Shown here one piece after another: positions 47,453-56,246 of a stretch of DNA of 64,000 bases. This DNA comes from Mycolicibacterium palauense. GTDB lineage: Bacteria > Actinomycetota > Actinomycetes > Mycobacteriales > Mycobacteriaceae. The stretch spans positions 1 to 64,000 of the forward strand of contig NZ_NVQF01000009.1 of the NCBI RefSeq assembly GCF_002592005.1, written 5' to 3'. Position 1 is the stretch's first letter. The number at the start of each line of letters is the position of its first letter. The notes beneath the pieces were generated by a model. The model was not told where the DNA came from and searched no databases. It saw nothing but the letters and a program-made list of their open reading frames with translations. The translations under genes were made by a program, and so were the position numbers.

Positions 47453-48586
47453 ATGGCTGTCCATGGGTGGCCGCCAATGAGGGGACGGGGGGACCGGATC
47501 TTCGCCGACGCCGTGCTGGCCGGCGCGCGCGCGGCCGCAGAACCCGCGCGGTCGCGCCTGATCGCCCACGCGCGGGCGGTGTCCGCCCCGTTGTCCCTGG
47601 TCATCCGCGGTCGCCCGGGAGTGGGCCGGCACACCGTGGCCGCGGCGTTGCGAGCCGCCGGACTCGCCGCCGAGGTGAGCTGTGCTGGTCTCCACACCGG
47701 TCTCCACGCCGGTCCCCGTGCCGGGGCCGGTGACCTCGACGTGCTGGTACTCGCCGAGGTACCCAAACCGGAGGACCTCGCGGGCCCGCGGCCCACCCTG
47801 GCGGTTCTGGCCAAGGCGGATCTGGCCGGTCTGCGTCCCGACGGGCCGATGGCCGCGGCGCGGCGGCGGGCCGCGCAGGCATCGGCGCTTCTCGGTGTCC
47901 CGGTGATTCCGCTGGCCGCCCCGGCGGCGGTGGCCGGCTGCGACGACTCCGTCCTGGACGCCGACCTTCTGGACGCGTTGCGGGTATTCGTCGACGAGCC
48001 CGCCGACCTGGGCTCACCGGACGCCTTCGTGTCCGGCCCGCACCGGGTGCCGGTCGCGCTGCGCCGCCTGCTGCTGGCGACCCTGGATGTGTTCGGCATC
48101 GCCGAGTCGGTCGTGGCGTTGCGGACGGAGCCGGGGGCCGGCGCCGAGGCGGTGCGCCGGAGGTTGCGTGCGGTCAGCGGTATCGACGCCGTGGTCGGCC
48201 GCATCGAGGCGGCCGGGGCCGAGGCGCGCTACCGCCGTGTGCTGCAGGCCGTGGCCGGGATCGAGGAACTCGCCGCCGCGGCCACCGGAGTCACCGGGGC
48301 GGCGTCGGCGCGCGCGGCCGCGGAACTGCTCTGCGACCGGGATCTGGTGCTCGGCCGAATGGCCAGCGCCACCGAGGTCGTGCGGGCCGCCGGTTTCGTC
48401 ATGAATCCTGTCATGGAACCCGTCACGGATCCCGCCGGTGGCGATCCGGGAGCGCACGTGCGGCGGGCCGTGCGCTGGCGGCGGTACGCCGCAGGCCCGG
48501 TGTCCGTGCTGCACCAGGCCTGCGGCAGCGATATCGCGCGGGGTTGCCTGCACCTGGCCGCCACGGTGGAAGGGGAGCGCCGATGA
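47453..48586 (+). CDS. P-loop GTPase-like protein (Rv0209-like)
   Basis: 377 residues. A Walker A-like loop GRPGVGRHT (about 53-61, Arg in place of the usual Lys) is followed by a hydrophobic strand LDVLVLAEV, an AKADL sequence resembling the G4 motif (N/TKxD), and a long helical C-terminal half rich in Ala, Arg and Glu. No membrane segment. It looks like a divergent Ras-like GTPase, and activity is uncertain because of the Lys replacement. ATG 47453 is used; ATG 47477 is possible. The stop overlaps the next gene (ATGA). Confidence 0.68.
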   Translation: MAVHGWPPMRGRGDRIFADAVLAGARAAAEPARSRLIAHARAVSAPLSLVIRGRPGVGRHTVAAALRAAGLAAEVSCAGLHTGLHAGPRAGAGDLDVLVLAEVPKPEDLAGPRPTLAVLAKADLAGLRPDGPMAAARRRAAQASALLGVPVIPLAAPAAVAGCDDSVLDADLLDALRVFVDEPADLGSPDAFVSGPHRVPVALRRLLLATLDVFGIAESVVALRTEPGAGAEAVRRRLRAVSGIDAVVGRIEAAGAEARYRRVLQAVAGIEELAAAATGVTGAASARAAAELLCDRDLVLGRMASATEVVRAAGFVMNPVMEPVTDPAGGDPGAHVRRAVRWRRYAAGPVSVLHQACGSDIARGCLHLAATVEGERR

Positions 48587-50325
48587 GCCGCGGCGAGATG
48601 CCCGAGGAGGTGCTGGAGAGGGCCGAACCGCTGGTGCGCACCCCGGCCGTGCGTCGCAGGGCGGCGGTTCTGGTCACCGGACCGTGGCTGGCGGGCAGTT
48701 CGAGTGTGGCCGCGGCGCTGCGCGAGCGGACCGGCGCCGAGGTGATCGAGGCGGACGAGCTGCGCCCCGGAGAATCGGCCGACATCGTCGTCTTCGTGGT
48801 GTCGGCCACCGCGCCGCTGACCGAATCCGACTGTGCAGTACTGGATTCGGCTGCGGCGCACACCGATGCCGTGGTGGCGGTGGTGTCCAAGATCGATCTG
48901 CACAAGGACTGGCGGGAGGTGTTGCGCGACAACCGATCCCGGCTGGCCGAGCACGCGCCACGCTACGCCGCGGTGCCCTGGGTGGGGGTGGCCGCGGCGC
49001 CGGACCTGGGTGTCGCACGCGTCGACGACCTGGCGCGGCAGGTCTCCGCACTGCGCGCCGACGCTGGCCTTGATCGACGTAATCACCTGCAATCGTGGAT
49101 GTTTCGTCTTGATCAGGCGCTGAGTCGATACGACGCCGAGGCGGTGGGCGCCGGTCGCGAAGCGCATGCGACCACGCTGCGACGGGCCCGTGCCGAGGAG
49201 GCGCGACGGTCACGTGTGGACCGGTCCGAGCGCACGATCGCGCTGCGCAGTCAACTTCAGCAGGCGCGGGTGCAGTTGTCCTATTTCGCGCGCAGCCGGT
49301 GCGCCTCGGTACGCACCGAACTGCAGGAGGATGCCGCGGCCATGACCCGGGCCGCCCTGCCCGGGTTCGCGCCGTATGTGCGCGCGCGGGCCGGCGATGT
49401 GGTGGGCGAGGTCGACGACGGGGTCACCGAACATTTCGCCGACGTCGCCGCCCAGCTGGGGTTGCCGGTCGACTCCGCGGCCGGTCCGGGTGCTCCGCGG
49501 GCGCCGGAGGTCGGCGACCCGCCGCTGAGATCACACCGGGTCGAGAACCGGCTGATGCTGCTGTTGGGCGCCGGCTTCGGGCTGGGGGTGGCCTTGACGC
49601 TCAGCCGCCTGTTCACCGAGGTGGCGCCGGGCCTGGCGGTGGCCGGTGCGGTGCTGTGTGTGGTGCTGGGGGTGGCCGTCACGGTCTGGGTGGTGCGGAT
49701 GCGGGGCCTGTTGCGTGACCGTGCGGTGCTGGACCGGTGGGTCGGCGAGGTCACGGTGGCCCTGCGGGCCTGCGTGGACCAGATCGTGGCCACCCGGGTC
49801 CTGGCCGCGGAGACGTCGCTGACGGCCGCGCTGGCCGCCGAGGCCGAGGAGTCGACACGGCGGGCCGAGGCCCGGGTCGCCGACATCGACGCGCAGCTGC
49901 GGGCCCATGCGATGGCCACGGCGCAGGCCGCGGCCGCGCGGGACCGGGCCGCCCCGGTGCTGCGGCGGGCGCTTGCGGTGGTCGGTGCCGCACTCACCGC
50001 CGGGACCCGGCCCGCGCGGGCGCGTGTCGATCCCGAGGACTGGGTCGATGCGGATGTCACGGCGGCCACGCCCACCGCCGCGGATCTACTGGCGTCGCGG
50101 GTGCCGGCCAGCGGCGGCCCGAACGATCCCGCGGCCGTTGTCCCGGTCGGTGTCGGCGCCGACGAGCCCGGCGCCCCTCCGGTGGTGGACGAGCCGGACC
50201 CGGATCCGGACCGGGCACTGGGCCAGGGCCTGGACCCGGAGCTGGACCCGGAGCTGGACCCGGAGCTGGACGGGGAGGCCGCCGACCTTCCACACGCTCC
50301 GAACGCTTCGCGCACGGTGAGCTGA
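48583..50325 (+). CDS. Membrane-associated GTPase-like protein (Rv0210-like)
   Basis: 580 residues. The N-terminal domain has a degenerate P-loop (GPWLAGSSS, 33-41), a hydrophobic ADIVVFVVSATAPLTESD segment and a G4-like SKIDLHK (102-108). A long charged helical stretch (about 180-250) follows, then two adjacent membrane helices (about 325-345 and 350-370) and another coiled-coil-like stretch. The layout recalls dynamin-like membrane GTPases (inference). ATG 48583 overlaps the Rv0209-like stop. The acidic C-terminus includes four 12-bp-encoded LDPE-type repeats. Confidence 0.68.
   Translation: MSRGEMPEEVLERAEPLVRTPAVRRRAAVLVTGPWLAGSSSVAAALRERTGAEVIEADELRPGESADIVVFVVSATAPLTESDCAVLDSAAAHTDAVVAVVSKIDLHKDWREVLRDNRSRLAEHAPRYAAVPWVGVAAAPDLGVARVDDLARQVSALRADAGLDRRNHLQSWMFRLDQALSRYDAEAVGAGREAHATTLRRARAEEARRSRVDRSERTIALRSQLQQARVQLSYFARSRCASVRTELQEDAAAMTRAALPGFAPYVRARAGDVVGEVDDGVTEHFADVAAQLGLPVDSAAGPGAPRAPEVGDPPLRSHRVENRLMLLLGAGFGLGVALTLSRLFTEVAPGLAVAGAVLCVVLGVAVTVWVVRMRGLLRDRAVLDRWVGEVTVALRACVDQIVATRVLAAETSLTAALAAEAEESTRRAEARVADIDAQLRAHAMATAQAAAARDRAAPVLRRALAVVGAALTAGTRPARARVDPEDWVDADVTAATPTAADLLASRVPASGGPNDPAAVVPVGVGADEPGAPPVVDEPDPDPDRALGQGLDPELDPELDPELDGEAADLPHAPNASRTVS
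50230..50277 (+). repeat. 12-bp in-frame repeat in the Rv0210-like tail
   Basis: Three identical CTGGACCCGGAG units (50230, 50242, 50254) and one variant (50266), encoding LDPE LDPE LDPE LDGE. Confidence 0.93.
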
Positions 50326-50507
50326 GTCGCGGCCGGTCAATGCCAGTTCGAGGCCCATTCGAGGCCAATTCAAGCCGACTTATGCAAGTATTCACTTGCG
50401 TGTCACCGCCCCGCCGGCCTTTTGTCCATACATTCTGAATCGATGAACTCCGCAGATGGCGCGTTCTGAATCGTTCCTGTGAGTCAACGGACATACTGTT
50501 GAATTAC

Positions 50508-50526
50508 CGCGGGTATCTCACCCGCG
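50508..50526 (+). promoter_or_regulatory. Small hairpin upstream of the pckG promoter
   Basis: CGCGGGT / ACCCGCG, a perfect 7-bp stem with loop ATCTC, just 9 bp upstream of the TTGACA box. It could end upstream transcription or be an operator for a regulator of gluconeogenesis. Confidence 0.4.
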
Positions 50527-50535
50527 ATAACCTCG

Positions 50536-50563
50536 TTGACAGGGACGTCACGATCTGTATCGC
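50536..50563 (+). promoter_or_regulatory. Candidate SigA promoter of pckG
   Basis: Perfect TTGACA (50536-50541) followed after 16 bases by TATCGC (50558-50563), about 100 bases upstream of the pckG ATG. Confidence 0.5.
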
Positions 50564-50661
50564 AGCGCCGGAATCTGTCAATGCGGATGGCGGCAGGCGG
50601 CGAGGGCAGGTGGGGCTGGCGTCCTGGGGGATGAACCCGAGCGATTGGCAGGAGAATTTCA

Positions 50662-52488
50662 ATGACCTCAGCGACCATTCCGGGTCTGGATAGTGCACCG
50701 ACCGACCATCAGGGCCTGCTCGCCTGGGTGCAAGAAGTGGCCGAGCTGACGCAGCCGGACCGCGTGGTGTTCGCTGACGGCTCGGACGAGGAGTATCAGC
50801 GGGTGTCCGACAAGCTGGTCGAGGCCGGCACGTTCGTGCGCCTGAACTCCGAGAAGCAGCCGGGTTCGTTCCTGGCCCAGTCCGATCCCTCCGACGTGGC
50901 CCGGGTGGAATCGCGGACCTTCATCTGCTCCGAGCGCGAGATCGACGCCGGGCCGACGAACAACTGGATGGCCCCCGCCGAGATGCGGACCATCATGACC
51001 GACCTCTACAAGGGGTCCATGCGCGGCCGCACCATGTACGTGATCCCGTTCTGCATGGGTCCGCTGGAAGCCGAGGACCCCAAGCTCGGTGTGGAGATCA
51101 CCGACTCCGAGTACGTCGTGGTCTCCATGCGCATCATGACCCGGATGGGCAGTGCCGCCCTGGCGAAGATCGGCACCGACGGCTTCTTCGTCAAGGCGCT
51201 GCACTCGATCGGGGCGCCGCTGGAGCCCGGGCAGGCCGACGTGCCCTGGCCCTGCAACGACACCAAGTACATCACCCACTTCCCCGAGACCCGCGAGATC
51301 TGGAGCTACGGCTCCGGATACGGCGGTAACGCGCTGCTGGGCAAGAAGTGCTACTCGCTGCGCATCGCCTCGGCGATGGCCCGCGACGAGGGCTGGCTCG
51401 CCGAGCACATGCTGATCCTCAAGCTGATCTCTCCGGAGAACAACGCCTACTACGTCGCCGCGGCCTTCCCGTCGGCGTGCGGCAAGACCAACCTGGCGAT
51501 GCTGCAGCCCACCCTGCCGGGCTGGCGCGCCGAGACCGTCGGCGACGACATCGCCTGGATGCGGTTCGGCAAGGACGGCCGGCTGTACGCCACCAACCCG
51601 GAGTTCGGGTTCTTCGGCGTGGCTCCGGGCACCAACTGGAGCTCCAACCCGAACGCCATGAAGACCATCGCCAAGGGCAACACCATCTTCACCAACGTCG
51701 CCAAGACCGACGACGACGACGTCTGGTGGGAGGGCCTCGAGGGTGACCCCGAGCACCTGATCGACTGGAAGGGCCACGACTGGACCCCCGAGTCCGGTGA
51801 GAAGGCCGCGCATCCGAACTCGCGCTACTGCACGCCCATCGCCCAGTGTCCGACGCTGGCCCCCGAGTGGGACGACCCGCAGGGCGTGCCGATCTCGGCG
51901 ATCCTGTTCGGCGGCCGCCGCAAGACGACGGTTCCGCTGGTGACCCAGGCCCGTGACTGGCAGCACGGCGTGTTCATCGGGGCCACCCTGGGCAGCGAGC
52001 AGACCGCCGCCGCCGAGGGCAAGGTCGGCACGGTGCGCCGCGACCCGATGGCGATGCTGCCGTTCATCGGCTACAACGTCGGCGACTACATGCAGCACTG
52101 GATCGACACCGGCAAGAGCGCCGACGAGTCGAAGCTGCCGAAGGTGTTCTTCGTCAACTGGTTCCGCCGCGGCGAGGACGGCCGGTTCCTGTGGCCCGGC
52201 TTCGGTGAGAACAGCCGCGTGATGAAGTGGGTCATCGAGCGGGTCGAGCAGAAGGCCGGCGGCAAGACCACGCCGATCGGCATCGTCCCCACCGCCGACG
52301 ACCTCGACCTGTCCGGACTGGACGTCGACGCGGCCGATGTCAACGCCGCGCTGGCGGTCGACCCGGCGGAGTGGCGCGACGAGCTGCCGCTGATCGAGGA
52401 GTGGTTCGAGTTCGTCGGCGAGAAGCTGCCGACCGGCATCAAGGACGAGTTCGACGCGCTCAAGCACCGGCTGGCCGAAACGGACTGA
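50662..52488 (+). CDS. pckG: Phosphoenolpyruvate carboxykinase (GTP)
   Basis: 608 residues; converts oxaloacetate and GTP to PEP, GDP and CO2, the entry to gluconeogenesis when lipids are the carbon source. GTP-PEPCK motifs: PEP/oxaloacetate contacts around [11 protein letters not shown], kinase loop FPSACGKTN (about 270-280) with the hyper-reactive Cys, [26 protein letters not shown], and [14 protein letters not shown] 50662 follows GGAG by 7 bases. The gene is monocistronic: its own promoter region lies upstream and an intrinsic terminator downstream. Confidence 0.97.
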   Translation: MTSATIPGLDSAPTDHQGLLAWVQEVAELTQPDRVVFADGSDEEYQRVSDKLVEAGTFVRLNSEKQPGSFLAQSDPSDVARVESRTFICSEREIDAGPTNNWMAPAEMRTIMTDLYKGSMRGRTMYVIPFCMGPLEAEDPKLGVEITDSEYVVVSMRIMTRMGSAALAKIGTDGFFVKALHSIGAPLEPGQADVPWPCNDTKYITHFPETREIWSYGSGYGGNALLGKKCYSLRIASAMARDEGWLAEHMLILKLISPENNAYYVAAAFPSACGKTNLAMLQPTLPGWRAETVGDDIAWMRFGKDGRLYATNPEFGFFGVAPGTNWSSNPNAMKTIAKGNTIFTNVAKTDDDDVWWEGLEGDPEHLIDWKGHDWTPESGEKAAHPNSRYCTPIAQCPTLAPEWDDPQGVPISAILFGGRRKTTVPLVTQARDWQHGVFIGATLGSEQTAAAEGKVGTVRRDPMAMLPFIGYNVGDYMQHWIDTGKSADESKLPKVFFVNWFRRGEDGRFLWPGFGENSRVMKWVIERVEQKAGGKTTPIGIVPTADDLDLSGLDVDAADVNAALAVDPAEWRDELPLIEEWFEFVGEKLPTGIKDEFDALKHRLAETD

Positions 52489-52525
52489 CCGGACACCAGC
52501 GGCCTGCGGCCGCGCGAGACACACG

Positions 52526-52563
52526 AGACCCTCGGGCTCCCCAGCGGGCCCGGGGGTCTTTCT
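52526..52563 (+). terminator. Intrinsic terminator of pckG
   Basis: 12-bp GC-rich stem (52526-52537 with 52548-52559, one G-U pair), 10-base loop, then TTTCT. It lies 37 bp after the pckG stop. A stem plus T-run of this classical type is uncommon in mycobacteria. Confidence 0.8.
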
Positions 52564-52651
52564 CGTCGCACGCATCGATCCCGCGGCCCCCGGGCGTCCG
52601 TGACACCTTGCGGGGATTGTGTAATGTTCAGGTCGTTCCGCACCCATCGTG

Positions 52652-52665
52652 TTGACACCTGTCAA
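52652..52665. promoter_or_regulatory. Palindrome TTGACA-CC-TGTCAA upstream of the acyl-CoA synthetase
   Basis: Perfect 6-bp inverted repeat whose left half is a consensus -35 box, 24 bp before the synthetase start. A repressor bound here would block RNA polymerase; the TetR regulator encoded at 60064 is one candidate. A TAAGGT about 19 bases after the TTGACA could be the -10. Confidence 0.45.
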
Positions 52666-52688
52666 ACCGCGTCGCGTAAGGTCTTCAC

Positions 52689-54218
52689 ATGCAGATTCGC
52701 GAGCACGCCGGATCGGGTAAGCCGGCCGTCATCCTCCATCCGTCCGGCACCGTGGTGACCTTCGAGCAGATGGAAGCCCGTGCCAACCAACTGGCCCACT
52801 TCTTCCGCGGGCACGGCCTGGTCGAGGGTGACGCCGTGGCGATCCTGATGGAGAACAACGAGCACATCCACACCGTCATGTGGGCCGCGCGGCGCGCGGG
52901 TCTGTACTACGTGCCCATCAACACCCACCTTGCCCCCGCGGAGGCCGCCTACATCGTCGAGAACGCCGGCGCGAAGGCGATCATCGGCTCGGCGGAGCTG
53001 CGCAAGACGCTGGCCGACCTCGGCGAGCACCTGCCCTCCGGGCTGCCCGGCGTGCTGCTGTTCGCCGCCGGGGCCGACGAGCCCGACCTGCCCGGATGGC
53101 AGCGCTATCCCGAGTGCGTGGCCGACGAGCCGGTCACCCCGATCGCCGACGAGGTCGAGGGCGACCTGCTGCAGTACTCCTCGGGCACCACCGGCCGGCC
53201 CAAGGGCATCAAACGCCAGCTGCCGCACGTGCATCCCTGCGAGGCGCCCGGGATGATGTCGGCCCTGGTGGGGTTCTGGATGCACCCCGACGCGATCTAC
53301 CTCAGCCCCGCGCCGCTGTACCACACCGCCCCGTCGGTGTGGTCGATGACGGTGCAGGCCGCGGGTATCCCGGTGGTGGTGCTGGAGAAGTTCGACCCGC
53401 AGGGCTGCCTGGAGGCCATCGAACGCCACCACGTCACCCACGGCCAGTTCGTGCCGGTGATGTTCACCCGGATGCTCAAACTGCCGCAGGCGGTGCGGGA
53501 TTCATACGACCTGTCCAGCCTGCAGCGGGTAATGCACGCCGCGGCGCCGTGCCCGGTGGAGATCAAGAAGCAGATGATCGACTGGTGGGGGCCGATCGTC
53601 GACGAGTACTACGCGTCCTCCGAGGCCATCGGTTCGACCCTGATCACCGCCGAGGAGTGGCTGGAGCACCCCGGCTCGGTGGGCAAGCCGATGATGAGCA
53701 CGCTCCACATTCTCGACGAGCAGGGCCGGGAACTGCCGCCCGGACAGGCCGGCGAGATCTACTTCGAGGGCGGCTTCGACTTCGAATACCTCAACGACCC
53801 GGAGAAGACCGCCTCGTCACGGGATGCTCGCGGCTGGAAAACGGTGGGGGACATCGGCTATCTCGACGACGAGGGGTACCTCTACCTCACCGACCGACGT
53901 CACCACATGATCATCTCCGGCGGGGTCAACATCTACCCGCAGGAGGCCGAGAACATGTTGGTGACCCATCCGAAGGTGATGGACGCCGCCGTGTTCGGAG
54001 TGCCCGACGAGGAGATGGGCCAGAGCGTCAAGGCCGTGGTGCAGACGGTCGACGAGGCCGACGCCACCGACGAGTTCGCCGACGAGCTGATGAGCTGGAT
54101 GCGCGAGCGGCTCACGCACTACAAGTGCCCCCGCAGCATCTCCTTCGAGGCCCAACTGCCGCGCACCGACACCGGCAAGCTGTACAAGCAGAGCCTGGTC
54201 CAGAAGTACTCGAAGTAG
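52689..54218 (+). CDS. Acyl-CoA synthetase (FadD4-like)
   Basis: 509 residues of the adenylate-forming family: P-loop YSSGTTGRPKGIKR (about 160), EYYASSEAIGST (A5 region), the KTVGDIGYLDDEGYLYLTDRRHHMIISGGVNIYPQE core (A7-A8) and the catalytic Lys in RTDTGKLYK near the C-terminus. It activates a carboxylic acid to its CoA thioester through an acyl-AMP. Similarity in position to Rv0214 (FadD4) is suggestive only. First gene of a tightly packed five-gene operon on the plus strand; the next gene's GTG overlaps its stop by 1 base. Confidence 0.88.
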   Translation: MQIREHAGSGKPAVILHPSGTVVTFEQMEARANQLAHFFRGHGLVEGDAVAILMENNEHIHTVMWAARRAGLYYVPINTHLAPAEAAYIVENAGAKAIIGSAELRKTLADLGEHLPSGLPGVLLFAAGADEPDLPGWQRYPECVADEPVTPIADEVEGDLLQYSSGTTGRPKGIKRQLPHVHPCEAPGMMSALVGFWMHPDAIYLSPAPLYHTAPSVWSMTVQAAGIPVVVLEKFDPQGCLEAIERHHVTHGQFVPVMFTRMLKLPQAVRDSYDLSSLQRVMHAAAPCPVEIKKQMIDWWGPIVDEYYASSEAIGSTLITAEEWLEHPGSVGKPMMSTLHILDEQGRELPPGQAGEIYFEGGFDFEYLNDPEKTASSRDARGWKTVGDIGYLDDEGYLYLTDRRHHMIISGGVNIYPQEAENMLVTHPKVMDAAVFGVPDEEMGQSVKAVVQTVDEADATDEFADELMSWMRERLTHYKCPRSISFEAQLPRTDTGKLYKQSLVQKYSK

Positions 54219-55261
54219 TGACACAGCCCGGTTCCGTGCCGTTGCGGGTCGTCGATCTGGCCGATCCGCCGGATCTGGCCGCGACGGGTGCGCCCGACGC
54301 GGTCGTCGTCGCCACCGGCGACCCCACGGACCCGGCGGCCAGGCACTGGCTGCGGCACGCGACCTTCACCCTCACCGAGACCCCGTGCGCCGATCGCCGG
54401 GTCGTGGTCGTCCCGTCGGTCGCCGACGCGCTGGCCGCGTTGGGCGAGCGGGTCGGGACGTCTCCGATGGCCGCCCTGGTCTGCGACGACGTCCTGCGTG
54501 CGGTCGACACCGACGCCCCCTCGTTCACCGGCATCGTCACCGAGTCGCTGGCGTACTCGACGCTGCAGTCCGGCCCGGAGTTCGGCCGTTGGCTCGCCGC
54601 CCGGGGCCCCGCCGCCGTACCGCACAATCCCGCGCCGGTGGTGTCCCGCCGCGACGGCGACGTGCTGCACGTCCGGTTCAACAGCCCCCGCCGCCACAAC
54701 GCCTTCTCCACCCCCGCGCGCGCGGAACTGCTTGCCGCGCTGTCGGTTGCCCAGCTGGACGGCTCGGTGTCCGGGGTGGTGCTCGGCGGCAACGGCCCGT
54801 CCTTCTGCAGCGGCGGTGATCTCGACGAGTTCGGGTCCTTCTCCGACCCGGCGGCGGCACATCTGGCGCGCACCCGGCACAGTCCCGCCCTGGTGCTCGA
54901 CGCCCTGTCGGTGCGGCTCGGGCGCGGGCTGCGCGCCCAGGTGCACGGGCAGGTGCTGGGTAGCGGGCTGGAGATGGCCTCGTTCTGCGGCCATGTCCGT
55001 GCGGCCCCCGGTACCACCTTCGGGCTGCCCGAGCTGGCCCTGGGACTGATCCCCGGCGCCGGGGGCACCGTGAGCGTCACCCGCCGGATCGGGCGTTGGC
55101 GCACCGCGTATCTGGTGCTGTCCGGGCGCACCCTTGGTCCCGAGACGGCACTGGAGTGGGGGTTGGTGGACGAGATCGGCAGCCCGGATCCCAATTTTGA
55201 ATCCAGTTTCGAATCCGGCGTTGACACCGCCGTCCCCCGCTGTGACGATACGTCCCTGTGA
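54218..55261 (+). CDS. Enoyl-CoA hydratase/isomerase with N-terminal extension
   Basis: 347 residues. A crotonase domain occupies about 145-330: oxyanion-hole motif FCSGGDLDEF, VLGSGLEMASFCGHVRAA (Glu equivalent to 144 of rat hydratase) and FGLPELALGLIPGAGG (Glu equivalent to 164), so both catalytic acids are present. The first about 140 residues (VVDLADPPDLAATGAPDAVVVATGDP...) are an extra alpha/beta-like segment not found in standard hydratases. GTG 54218 overlaps the synthetase stop by one base; the 3' end overlaps the next gene (GTGA). Hydratase or isomerase in the island's beta-oxidation. Confidence 0.83.
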   Translation: MTQPGSVPLRVVDLADPPDLAATGAPDAVVVATGDPTDPAARHWLRHATFTLTETPCADRRVVVVPSVADALAALGERVGTSPMAALVCDDVLRAVDTDAPSFTGIVTESLAYSTLQSGPEFGRWLAARGPAAVPHNPAPVVSRRDGDVLHVRFNSPRRHNAFSTPARAELLAALSVAQLDGSVSGVVLGGNGPSFCSGGDLDEFGSFSDPAAAHLARTRHSPALVLDALSVRLGRGLRAQVHGQVLGSGLEMASFCGHVRAAPGTTFGLPELALGLIPGAGGTVSVTRRIGRWRTAYLVLSGRTLGPETALEWGLVDEIGSPDPNFESSFESGVDTAVPRCDDTSL

Positions 55262-56241
55262 CCGTGCAGACCGCTTCCGGGCCCTACTTCGACGACCTGT
55301 GCCAGGGCCAGGTGTTCGACTGGGCCCCATCGATGACGCTGACCTCCGGCGCCGCCGCCGTGCACCAGTCGATCCTGGGGGACCGGATGCGGTTGCCCCT
55401 GGATGCCACGCTCTCGCATGCGGTGACCGGCTCGGCCGACGCGCTGGCGCACCCGGGGCTGGTGTGTGATGTGGCGATCGGCCAGACCACCCTGGCGACC
55501 CAGCGGGTGCGGGCCAACCTGTTCTACCGGGGTCTGACCTTTCACCGGTTCCCGGTCCTGGGCGACACCCTGTACACCCGCACCGAGGTGGTGGGGCTCA
55601 AGCAGAACGCGGTCAAGCCGGAGCGGCCGCCGACCGGGCTGGCCGCCCTGCGGATGATCACCATCGACCAGGCCGACCGGCTCGTGCTCGACTTCTATCG
55701 GTGCGCCATGCTGCCGGTGCGCCCGGAGGCCGGGCCGACCGGCCACGCCGACGACCTGTCGGCCATCGGTACCGGGCTGGCCGATCCCGCCGATCCGACC
55801 GCCGAGTGGGACGCCGCGGCGTACCGGCGGCGGGTGCCCGGCCCGCACTTCGAACCGGGGCTGGCCGGTGTCACTCTGCAGAGCACCGGGGACGTGGTCA
55901 GCAGCGCACCCGAACTGGCCCGCCTGAGCCTCAACATCGCCGCCACCCACCACGATCGGCGCGTCGGTGGGCAGCGGCTGGTCTACGGCGGACACACCAT
56001 CGGGCTGGCCGCCGCGCAGGCCAGCAGGCTGTTGCCCAACCTGGTGACGATCCTGGGCTGGGAATCCTGCGACCACACCGGGCCGGTGCACGAGGGCGAC
56101 ACCCTCTACAGCCGCCTGCACGTGGAGTCCGCCGAACCGACGGCACAGGGCGGTCGGCTCAGGCTGCGCTCGGAGGTGTTCGCCGTCGGGGACCCGGACA
56201 GGCAGGTGCTCGACTGGCGGTTCACCGCCGTGATGTTCTGA
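55258..56241 (+). CDS. Double-hotdog acyl dehydratase (Rv0216-like, MaoC family)
   Basis: 327 residues with two hotdog-fold halves (about 8-150 and 195-325). The first starts YFDDLCQGQVFDWAPSMTLTSGAAAVHQ and the second has LSLNIAATHHDRRVGGQRLVYGGHTIGLAAAQASRLLPN, a MaoC-like hydratase motif. M. tuberculosis Rv0216 has this layout; its true substrate is not known. GTG 55258 overlaps the previous stop as GTGA. Likely hydration/dehydration of an enoyl- or mesaconyl-type CoA thioester. Confidence 0.82.
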   Translation: MTVQTASGPYFDDLCQGQVFDWAPSMTLTSGAAAVHQSILGDRMRLPLDATLSHAVTGSADALAHPGLVCDVAIGQTTLATQRVRANLFYRGLTFHRFPVLGDTLYTRTEVVGLKQNAVKPERPPTGLAALRMITIDQADRLVLDFYRCAMLPVRPEAGPTGHADDLSAIGTGLADPADPTAEWDAAAYRRRVPGPHFEPGLAGVTLQSTGDVVSSAPELARLSLNIAATHHDRRVGGQRLVYGGHTIGLAAAQASRLLPNLVTILGWESCDHTGPVHEGDTLYSRLHVESAEPTAQGGRLRLRSEVFAVGDPDRQVLDWRFTAVMF

Positions 56242-56246
56242 TCGAG

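Larger units (their letters stand above)
50326..50661 (+). other. Gene-free pckG upstream region
   Basis: 336 bp without a credible gene: the first 130 bp are comparatively AT-rich with no coding signal, then a short hairpin (50508-50526), a promoter candidate (50536-50563) and a roughly 100-base leader to pckG. Confidence 0.7.
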
